Shown here: positions 1 through 5,090 of the stretch, piece after piece
Numbering within the stretch: the stretch's first letter is position 1
Layout of the letters: every line of letters begins with the position of its first letter
From: Blautia sp.
Lineage (GTDB): Bacteria; Bacillota; Clostridia; Lachnospirales; Lachnospiraceae
Direction of reading: 5' to 3'
DNA length: 5,090 bases
Assembly (NCBI GenBank): GCA_017420455.1
Contig: JAFOJB010000149.1
Coordinates: forward strand, 1 to 5,090
The notes under the pieces: generated by a model
Databases searched by the model: none
Seen by the model: only the letters and a program-made list of their open reading frames with translations
What the model was told of the DNA's origin: nothing
Position numbers and translations under genes: made by a program

Positions 1-1311
1 CGCGCCAGAGAGAGAATTCTGGACATCGCCGCCACCCAGTTTGAAGACGGGTCCGCTTATCATCAGTATCAGCCCCTTACCAAAAAGGGAAATATGGACA
101 TCGGAAGCGGCTTTAACGACGACCCGCTGTGGCTCATCGCCGCTGTCGCCGCTTACCTGAAGGAAACCGGCGATTTCTCCATTCTGGATGAAATCACACC
201 CTTCGACAACAAGGAAGAACTGGCGCAGCCGCTCTATGAGCATCTCTGCCGCTCTTTCAACTATATCAACACCCACAAAGGGCCCCACAGCCTGCCCCTC
301 ATCGGCCGCGCGGACTGGAACGACTGCCTGAACCTGAACTGTTTCTCCAAAGAGCCTGGTGAGCCCTTCCAGACCACCGGTCCCTCTGAAGGACCGGTAG
401 CCGAATCCGTGTTCATCGCCGGTATGTTTGTCAAATACGGCAGGGAGTTTGCCGAGATCAGCCGTCTCCACGGTCAGGAAGAGAAAGCCGCCGAAGCCGA
501 AAAGGCCGTAGCGGAAATGGTGAAAGCCATCGAAAAGGACGGCTGGGATGGCGAATGGTTCCTTCGTGCCTATGACGCCGATTCCAACAAGGTAGGGTCC
601 CATGAGTGTGAGGAAGGACAGATCTTTATCGAGCCGCAGGGCTTCTGCGTCATCGCGGGAGTAGGCGTAGATAACGGTCTTGCTGAAAAAGCGCTGGATT
701 CCGTAAAGGAACGTCTGGATACCAAATATGGCGTCATGATCCTTCAGCCGGCCTATACCAGGTATTACCTGAATCTTGGAGAGATTTCCTCCTATCCGCC
801 GGGATACAAAGAAAACGCCGGGATCTTCTGTCACAACAATCCCTGGATCTCCATGGCGGAAACCATCATCGGCCGGGGCAACCGCGCCTTTGAGGTCTAC
901 CGCAAGACCTGTCCCTCCTACCTTGAAGATATCAGCGAGATCCACCGCACCGAGCCCTATGTCTACTCCCAGATGGTAGCCGGCCGGGATGCCGTGCGCC
1001 ACGGCGAAGCCAAGAACAGCTGGCTCACCGGCACCGCCGCCTGGACCTTCTACAATCTGTCCCAGGCCATTCTCGGTGTACAGCCCTCCTACAACGGACT
1101 TTGCATTGATCCCTGTGTTCCCGAAGACTTCGGTGATTTCACCATGACCAGACAGTATCGCGGCGCAGTATATGAGATTAAGGTTGAAAACCCGGATCAC
1201 GTACAGAAAGGCGTAAAATCGCTGATCGTAGACGGCAAAGAGACTGCCGGAACCTGCATCCCCTTCGTAGAAGGAAAGAAAGAATACCACGTAACCGTGA
1301 TCATGGGCTGA
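1..1311 (+). CDS. Cellobiose phosphorylase (GH94), C-terminal 436 residues; 5' end outside window
   Basis: This enzyme family uses inorganic phosphate to split a beta-linked disaccharide in the cytosol; for cellobiose the products are alpha-glucose 1-phosphate and glucose. The frame is open from base 1 and begins [20 protein letters not shown], so the ATG at 94 is internal and not the start. Visible family motifs, in residues counted from base 1, are [11 protein letters not shown] followed by [12 protein letters not shown] (about 21-44), [15 protein letters not shown] (about 102-116, with the general-acid Asp of WND at residue 108, bases 322-324), [14 protein letters not shown] (about 269-282, with a phosphate-binding His at 278) and WLTGTAAW (341-348, phosphate-binding Thr-Gly at 343-344). 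The Asp-to-His and His-to-Thr spacings (170 and 65) agree with what I recall for Clostridium thermocellum cellobiose phosphorylase (811 residues), and would put about 375 residues upstream of the window. The [12 protein letters not shown] form favours cellobiose phosphorylase over chitobiose or cellodextrin phosphorylase, but the acceptor-site loops are outside the window. It ends in TGA at 1309-1311, convergent with the GH5 gene. Confidence 0.9.
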   Translation, partial: RARERILDIAATQFEDGSAYHQYQPLTKKGNMDIGSGFNDDPLWLIAAVAAYLKETGDFSILDEITPFDNKEELAQPLYEHLCRSFNYINTHKGPHSLPLIGRADWNDCLNLNCFSKEPGEPFQTTGPSEGPVAESVFIAGMFVKYGREFAEISRLHGQEEKAAEAEKAVAEMVKAIEKDGWDGEWFLRAYDADSNKVGSHECEEGQIFIEPQGFCVIAGVGVDNGLAEKALDSVKERLDTKYGVMILQPAYTRYYLNLGEISSYPPGYKENAGIFCHNNPWISMAETIIGRGNRAFEVYRKTCPSYLEDISEIHRTEPYVYSQMVAGRDAVRHGEAKNSWLTGTAAWTFYNLSQAILGVQPSYNGLCIDPCVPEDFGDFTMTRQYRGAVYEIKVENPDHVQKGVKSLIVDGKETAGTCIPFVEGKKEYHVTVIMG

Positions 1312-1325
1312 TATTGAGATACGCC

Positions 1326-1344
1326 GGAAAAAGCAGTTTTTTCC
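1326..1344. other. Short A/T-rich inverted repeat just after the GH94 stop
   Basis: GGAAAAA (1326-1332) and TTTTTTCC (1337-1344) can pair as a 7-bp stem around a GCAG loop, 15 bases after the GH94 stop codon. Most of the pairs are A-U, so the stem is weak. It might be an accessory terminator or a 3'-end processing structure, or chance. Confidence 0.25.
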
Positions 1345-1369
1345 TGACTCACCATATAAAGCAGCATAA

Positions 1370-1428
1370 AAGGGCTGTGAAATCCGGGAGAAGATCCCCG
1401 GGTTCCACAGCCCTTCTCATTTCTTTAC
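1370..1428. terminator. Bidirectional intrinsic terminator between convergent GH94 and GH5 genes
   Basis: AAGGGCTGTG (1370-1379) pairs perfectly with CACAGCCCTT (1406-1415). After one A-C mismatch the stem continues with AATCCGGG (1381-1388) against CCCGGGTT (1397-1404), including one T-G wobble, around an 8-base loop (AGAAGATC). On the plus strand the hairpin is followed by a T-rich stretch (TCTCATTTCTTT), which suits the end of the GH94 transcript. On the minus strand it is followed by TTTTATG, which suits the end of the GH5 transcript. Position and structure fit a shared terminator for both convergent genes. The U-tracts are imperfect, so efficiency in each direction is uncertain. Confidence 0.8.
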
Positions 1429-1503
1429 TGTGTAAGTGATCTTTGCTGTGTGCTATCGGACAAAAAGACAAGCGATTCGAGACAGTTATTTCTGGCTCGA
1501 TCC

Positions 1504-3228
1504 TTATGGTATACTCTGCTGCTCCGGATTCGTGAACACAATCACCTGACAGCCTTCAAAAGCATCCGGCTCGATGATGGCGGCCGAAGAACGCAATATC
1601 ACCTTTTTCAGTCTCGGGCTGTATGCAAAAGCCCGGTGCCCTATATATTCCACCTTTTCCGGAATAACCACGCACTGCGCATTGCTTCCCTGGAAGGATT
1701 CATCTTCGATCTGCGTCAGCATCTGCGGAAGAACAAGCGTATCCAGTTTCTCATCCGGTTCCGGATAATCCGGCTCGTTTCCCAGACATTCCAGCATCAG
1801 TTCCCGCAGCCACTTCCCGGTATCCGAAATCTCATCCTCTGTCCAGTCATAAAGCCTGCTGCAGCTTCCCTTTACAATAGAGGAGCTCTCGTCCTTATTT
1901 GCCAGGTTCCATCCCGCATAAGAAAGATTCTCTTCCATGATGAGTTCCTTCCATTCATCGGCCTCTCCATAATCTATGGCGCCGTTCCCGGAGGCGTCGC
2001 AGGTGGAAAACTCAGAGATGAACACCGGCACACCGCTGTTCCTGGCGCTGACCAGACGGTTCCTCAGCCACCCTCCATGAGAAGCCGCATAAAAATGCAG
2101 GGCATACATGACATTGTACGGATGCTCCACCGGACTTCCTGCCGGATCAAGCACGTCCTGAGACCAGGTATTCGTCCCTACGATAATGATCGCGTCCGGC
2201 GCGTTCGCCCGAATGACAGGGATCACATCATTCGCATAGTCCCTGATCGAAGTCCAGTCTGTTCCATGAGGTTCGTTGCAGATTTCATACAGTACGTTAT
2301 TGTATCCGCTGTACTTCTTCGACATCCGGTCAAAGAAATCCAACGCCTCCGCTTTATGTATATTCGGATCGTTGTCCGCCAGGATATGCCAGTCGATGAT
2401 ACAGTACATTCCAAGGCCGGTACAGGCACGTACACCCTGATCGATGAGATTTTCCAGGCCATTCCTGTCCCCGCCGGAACAGTATCCGCCGTACTCTTCC
2501 GTATACATGGCAAGGCGGATCAGATTTGCTCCCCAGGAATCTCTCAGATACCGGAAGGTATCCTCATTGACAAATTTCGGATACCAGGCAAGCCCATGCG
2601 TACTGACTCCCCGAAGCTGTACCGGAACCCCTGCTTCATTATAAAGGTCCACCCCATGCAGCATCAAAGAGCCATACATGCCTGCCCCCGAAGGATACTC
2701 GTGAGGACCGTCCGGGGCCGGCGAAGGGCCGGGCTCCGGGGTTGGTACCGGTGTTCCTGTCAGGGCTGGTGTCTGGGTCGGCTCCGGTCCTCCGGTCCTT
2801 ACCAGCACCCCCGTCGAATCATCGGCTTCATAGGTGCCCGAATAGATATCGCCCGACGGCGAACTCAGCACAATCCCGATTCCGGAGGCACTTCCTGTCC
2901 CAGCAGCAAGATAGCCATTCCAGTCCAGATTCTTCACAAAAATGCCACCCTCTGTCTCTTCGGCGGCGCAGCACCAGGACTGGTCATAGCTTCCCCCTTC
3001 AAGGGGCAATACAAAGCTCCACCCATTCCTGGCGGATGAGGAATTGTTCTGCACAGTTACTTCATACTGGAAGCAGGTCATGTTCCCGTTCATCCAACTG
3101 TTGGAGGAATGCATGGTAACGATCAGCCCGCCTTCCGCCAGGACAGGGAAGGCAGACACCAGGTATAGAAAAAGGATCAGGCCAACATAATTCAGCAGAC
3201 AAGAAAAGTTTTTTTGTAGTGATTTCAT
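1504..3228 (-). CDS. Secreted GH5 endo-beta-1,4-glucanase: CBM2-like domain, Pro/Thr linker, GH5 domain, LRR_5/BspA-like tail
   Basis: Predicted extracellular endoglucanase of 574 residues. The start (ATG, 3228-3226) is set by AGAAGG 9 bases upstream and by the signal peptide MKSLQKNFSCLLNYVGLILF onward, with likely cleavage after VLA-31. The frame is open 80 codons further upstream, but that part crosses the promoter and the ppdK end. Domains: about 34-133, a CBM2-like cellulose-binding domain with Trp45, Trp85 and Trp103 as candidate binding-face residues and the WNGYLAAG motif; 147-175, a Pro/Thr linker; about 186-478, a GH5 barrel most like the Bacillus Cel5A group (GH5_2). Visible active-site residues are Arg238, His281 (DWHIL), Asn318-Glu319 (YEICNEP, acid/base), His378 and Tyr380 (ALHFYA), Glu406 (FISEFS, nucleophile) and Trp440. 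Residues about 494-566 hold two to three LRR_5 repeats (IEDESF, IGHRAF, IEPDAF). There is no LPXTG, SLH or dockerin, so any cell attachment would rest on the LRR tail. Catalytic residues all look intact. Exact substrate (cellulose, lichenan, other beta-glucan) is not settled by sequence. Stop TAA at 1506-1504. Confidence 0.93.
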   Translation of the reverse strand: MKSLQKNFSCLLNYVGLILFLYLVSAFPVLAEGGLIVTMHSSNSWMNGNMTCFQYEVTVQNNSSSARNGWSFVLPLEGGSYDQSWCCAAEETEGGIFVKNLDWNGYLAAGTGSASGIGIVLSSPSGDIYSGTYEADDSTGVLVRTGGPEPTQTPALTGTPVPTPEPGPSPAPDGPHEYPSGAGMYGSLMLHGVDLYNEAGVPVQLRGVSTHGLAWYPKFVNEDTFRYLRDSWGANLIRLAMYTEEYGGYCSGGDRNGLENLIDQGVRACTGLGMYCIIDWHILADNDPNIHKAEALDFFDRMSKKYSGYNNVLYEICNEPHGTDWTSIRDYANDVIPVIRANAPDAIIIVGTNTWSQDVLDPAGSPVEHPYNVMYALHFYAASHGGWLRNRLVSARNSGVPVFISEFSTCDASGNGAIDYGEADEWKELIMEENLSYAGWNLANKDESSSIVKGSCSRLYDWTEDEISDTGKWLRELMLECLGNEPDYPEPDEKLDTLVLPQMLTQIEDESFQGSNAQCVVIPEKVEYIGHRAFAYSPRLKKVILRSSAAIIEPDAFEGCQVIVFTNPEQQSIP

Positions 3229-3237
3229 AAAGCAGAA

Positions 3238-3243
3238 CCTTCT
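3238..3243 (-). promoter_or_regulatory. Ribosome binding site of the GH5 gene
   Basis: The minus strand reads AGAAGG followed by a 9-base spacer and ATG at 3228-3226. The site decides the start: it selects the Met that begins the signal peptide over the in-frame upstream Met codons, none of which leads to a plausible protein N-terminus. Confidence 0.85.
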
Positions 3244-3262
3244 TTCCTGTATTGTTTTGTCA

Positions 3263-3291
3263 ATTATACCATTTATTTCCCTGCCTGTTAA
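3263..3291 (-). promoter_or_regulatory. Sigma-A-type promoter of the GH5 gene with extended -10
   Basis: On the minus strand a -35 box TTAACA (3291-3286, five of six consensus bases) is followed by a 17-bp spacer and a perfect -10 box TATAAT (3268-3263). TG one base before the -10 makes it an extended -10. The predicted transcript start is near 3256, giving a leader of about 28 bases. No clear operator palindrome or catabolite-repression (cre) site is visible in the short leader or spacer. The strength of the match suggests a substantial basal promoter; regulation, if any, is not evident here. Confidence 0.85.
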
Positions 3292-3302
3292 GATAAAAAG
3301 AT

Positions 3303-3347
3303 AAAAAAAGCTGCAGAACAGGAGGAACACTCCTCCTGCTCCGCAGC
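3303..3347 (-). terminator. Rho-independent terminator of ppdK
   Basis: On the minus strand, 11 bases after the ppdK stop codon, GCTGCGGAGCAGGAGGA pairs with TCCTCCTGTTCTGCAGC as a 17-position stem with two mismatches and a 4-base loop (hairpin 3347-3310). It is followed at once by seven T residues (3309-3303). This is a textbook intrinsic terminator and separates ppdK transcription from the GH5 gene downstream on the same strand. Confidence 0.95.
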
Positions 3348-3358
3348 CGGAAAATGCA

Positions 3359-5090
3359 TTATTTCTTATTCTGCGCGATTGCTGCCTGCGCTGCTGCCAG
3401 ACGGGCGATCGGAACACGGAACGGTGAACAGGAAACATAATCCAGACCGATCTTGTTGCAGAACTCAACAGAAGTCGGGTCTCCGCCGTGCTCGCCGCAG
3501 ATACCTACATGCAGAGTCGGGTTAACCGGCTTGCCAAGCTTGATCGCCATCTCCATCAGCTTGCCGACGCCAGTCTGGTCCAGCTTCGCAAACGGATCAT
3601 TCTCCAGGATCTTCGCGTCATAGTAAGCATTCAGGAACTTACCGGAATCATCGCGGGAGAAGCCGAAGGTCATCTGGGTAAGATCGTTGGTACCGAAGCA
3701 GAAGAAGTCCGCTTCCTTCGCGATATCGTCTGCGGTAAGAGCAGCTCTCGGGATCTCGATCATGGTACCGACCTCATACTTCAGATCGGAACCTGCTGCT
3801 GCGATTTCTGCGTCCGCAGTCTCAACAACGATCTTCTTCACAAACTTCAGTTCCTTTACATCTCCGATGAGCGGGATCATGATCTCCGGAACCAGATTCC
3901 AGTCATTGTGAGCCTTCTTCACATTGATTGCTGCGCGGATGACTGCGCGGGTCTGCATCGCTGCGATTTCCGGATAGGTAACCGCCAGACGGCAGCCACG
4001 ATGGCCCATCATCGGGTTGAACTCGTGCAGGCTGTCGATGATCGTCTTGATCTGCTCAATGCTCTTGCCCTGAGCGGAAGCAAGCTTTGCGATCTCCCAG
4101 TCTGTGGTGGGAACAAACTCATGAAGCGGCGGATCCAGGAAACGGATGGTCACAGGATTTCCTTCCATGGCCTCATAGAGCTTCTCGAAATCTCCCTGCT
4201 GTTCCGGAAGGATCTTGGCCAGAGCGGCTTCTCTCTCCTCAACGGTCTCGGAGCAGATCATCTCGCGGAATGCATCAATACGGTTTCCTTCGAAGAACAT
4301 ATGCTCTGTACGGCAGAGACCGATACCCTCGGCACCAAGCTCTCTGGCCTTCTTTGCATCTGCAGGAGTATCCGCATTGGTACGTACCTTCATGGTTCTG
4401 TATTTATCTGCCCAGCTCATGATCTTGCCGAACTCTCCGGCGATGGTGGCGTCCACTGTCGGGATGATGCCATCGTAGATATTTCCGGTAGAACCATCGA
4501 TGGAGATAAAGTCTCCCTCGTGGAATTCCTTTCCGCCAAGGGTAAATGTCTTGTTGGCCTCATCCATGGCGATATCGCCGCAGCCGGATACACAGCACTC
4601 ACCCATACCACGGGCGACGACTGCCGCATGGCTTGTCATACCGCCGCGGACGGTAAGGATACCCTGGGCGGACTTCATGCCGGTGATATCCTCGGGAGAA
4701 GTCTCCAGACGTACAAGAACGACCTTTTCCCCTCTTGCAGCCCATTCTACGGCATCCTCAGCCGTAAAGACGATCTTGCCGCAGGCAGCGCCGGGAGAAG
4801 CGCCAAGGCCCTTGCCCATGGGTGTGGCTGCCTTCAGAGCTTTCGCATCGAACTGCGGATGAAGAAGGGTATCCAGGTTACGCGGATCGATCATGGCAAC
4901 TGCCTCTTCCTCGGTCCTCATGCCTTCCTCGACAAGATCGCAGGCGATCTTCAGGGCAGCCTGGGCTGTTCTCTTTCCGTTTCTGGTCTGCAGCATGTAA
5001 AGCTTGCCGTTCTCAACGGTAAATTCCATATCCTGCATATCTCTGTAATGGGACTCCAGGATCTGGCAGACATCCTTGAACTGTTTGAAG
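3359..5090 (-). CDS. ppdK: Pyruvate, phosphate dikinase, C-terminal 576 residues; 5' end outside window
   Basis: Cytosolic enzyme that interconverts ATP + pyruvate + Pi with AMP + PEP + PPi; in fermentative anaerobes it often runs toward pyruvate to make ATP from PPi. The frame is open to the right edge (it begins FKQFKDVCQILESHYRD), so the Met at 5038 is internal. In residues counted from the edge: the end of the nucleotide-binding domain (LQTRNGKRTAQAALK, about 23-47); the phosphohistidine swivel domain with GGMTSHAAVVARGMG and catalytic His154 (bases 4630-4628), preceded by Thr152 at the site targeted by PPDK regulatory proteins in relatives; and the C-terminal TIM-barrel PEP/pyruvate domain with Arg260 (GLCRTEHMFF), Arg316 (VTIRFLDPPLHEF), Glu445 (GTMIEIPRAA), Asn468 (FGTNDLTQMTFGFSRDD) and catalytic Cys531 (HVGICGEHGG). 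The spacings match Clostridium symbiosum PPDK (His455, Arg561, Arg617, Cys831, recalled) within one residue, so about 300 residues lie beyond the window. PPDK-type motifs (LDPPLHEF, SRDD) exclude PEP synthase and PTS enzyme I. Stop TAA at 3361-3359, followed by its own terminator. Confidence 0.97.
   Translation of the reverse strand, partial: FKQFKDVCQILESHYRDMQDMEFTVENGKLYMLQTRNGKRTAQAALKIACDLVEEGMRTEEEAVAMIDPRNLDTLLHPQFDAKALKAATPMGKGLGASPGAACGKIVFTAEDAVEWAARGEKVVLVRLETSPEDITGMKSAQGILTVRGGMTSHAAVVARGMGECCVSGCGDIAMDEANKTFTLGGKEFHEGDFISIDGSTGNIYDGIIPTVDATIAGEFGKIMSWADKYRTMKVRTNADTPADAKKARELGAEGIGLCRTEHMFFEGNRIDAFREMICSETVEEREAALAKILPEQQGDFEKLYEAMEGNPVTIRFLDPPLHEFVPTTDWEIAKLASAQGKSIEQIKTIIDSLHEFNPMMGHRGCRLAVTYPEIAAMQTRAVIRAAINVKKAHNDWNLVPEIMIPLIGDVKELKFVKKIVVETADAEIAAAGSDLKYEVGTMIEIPRAALTADDIAKEADFFCFGTNDLTQMTFGFSRDDSGKFLNAYYDAKILENDPFAKLDQTGVGKLMEMAIKLGKPVNPTLHVGICGEHGGDPTSVEFCNKIGLDYVSCSPFRVPIARLAAAQAAIAQNKK

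Noticed and set aside
94..96. ATG at 94 as the start of the GH94 gene
   Set aside because: The frame is open to base 1 and encodes conserved GH94 sequence ([11 protein letters not shown]) before this Met. The gene is cut by the window edge, not short.
1504..1530. A possible frameshift or premature stop at the C-terminus of the GH5 protein
   Set aside because: I read the frames beyond the TAA. The same frame meets further stops within a few codons and the other frames show no leucine-rich repeat continuation, so the end looks natural.
1450..3039. A 529-codon open frame on the plus strand opposite the GH5 gene
   Set aside because: It is antisense to a gene with intact catalytic motifs. Its translation is rich in Arg, Ile and Pro with no recognisable domain, and no convincing ribosome binding site or promoter was seen. 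It is a codon-usage shadow.
3229..3262. A riboswitch or other structured leader before the GH5 gene
   Set aside because: The predicted leader is only about 28 bases and shows no stable stem beyond the ribosome binding site, too short for a known riboswitch class.
3229..3468. An 80-codon in-frame N-terminal extension of the GH5 frame
   Set aside because: It runs through the GH5 promoter, the ppdK terminator and the end of ppdK. The Met at 3228 has the ribosome binding site and starts a clear signal peptide.
4087..5022. Several open frames of 66-120 codons on the plus strand opposite ppdK
   Set aside because: They are antisense to well-conserved PPDK coding sequence, overlap one another in different frames, and have Ser/Arg/Pro-rich translations without domains.

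Overview
The window looks like a piece of a Firmicutes chromosome, most likely an anaerobic gut or rumen clostridium of the Lachnospiraceae kind. This is inferred from three things. The pyruvate phosphate dikinase matches the Clostridium-type enzyme in motifs and in the spacing of active-site residues. The extracellular glucanase has a Gram-positive-style signal peptide and a C-terminal BspA-type leucine-rich repeat segment. The regulatory signals are typical of low-GC-phylum bacteria (strong AGAAGG ribosome binding site, TATAAT promoter, hairpin plus U-tract terminators), although the coding DNA is moderately GC-rich.

Layout. Positions 1-1311 (+) hold the C-terminal half of a GH94 phosphorylase, best called cellobiose phosphorylase; its start lies left of the window. 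Positions 1312-1503 are intergenic and hold a long, strong hairpin that can terminate transcription in both directions between two convergent genes. Positions 1504-3228 (-) hold a complete secreted GH5 endoglucanase with the order signal peptide, CBM2-like domain, Pro/Thr linker, GH5 catalytic domain, short LRR_5/BspA-type tail. Positions 3229-3358 are a compact intergenic region with the GH5 ribosome binding site, a near-consensus sigma-A promoter and, directly upstream, the terminator of the next gene. Positions 3359-5090 (-) hold the C-terminal two thirds of pyruvate phosphate dikinase (ppdK); its start lies right of the window.

How the genes may work together (inference). The GH5 enzyme would cut cellulose or mixed beta-glucan outside the cell. 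Imported cellobiose would be split by the phosphorylase into glucose 1-phosphate and glucose, saving ATP. PPDK is a general PPi-linked enzyme at the pyruvate/PEP node; it has its own terminator and is probably only a neighbour. The convergent GH94 and GH5 genes cannot share an operon, so their link is by proximity and pathway, not co-transcription.

I found no mobile element, CRISPR array, tRNA, rRNA or riboswitch, and nothing that amounts to a new multi-gene system. The least ordinary item is the domain architecture of the GH5 protein.
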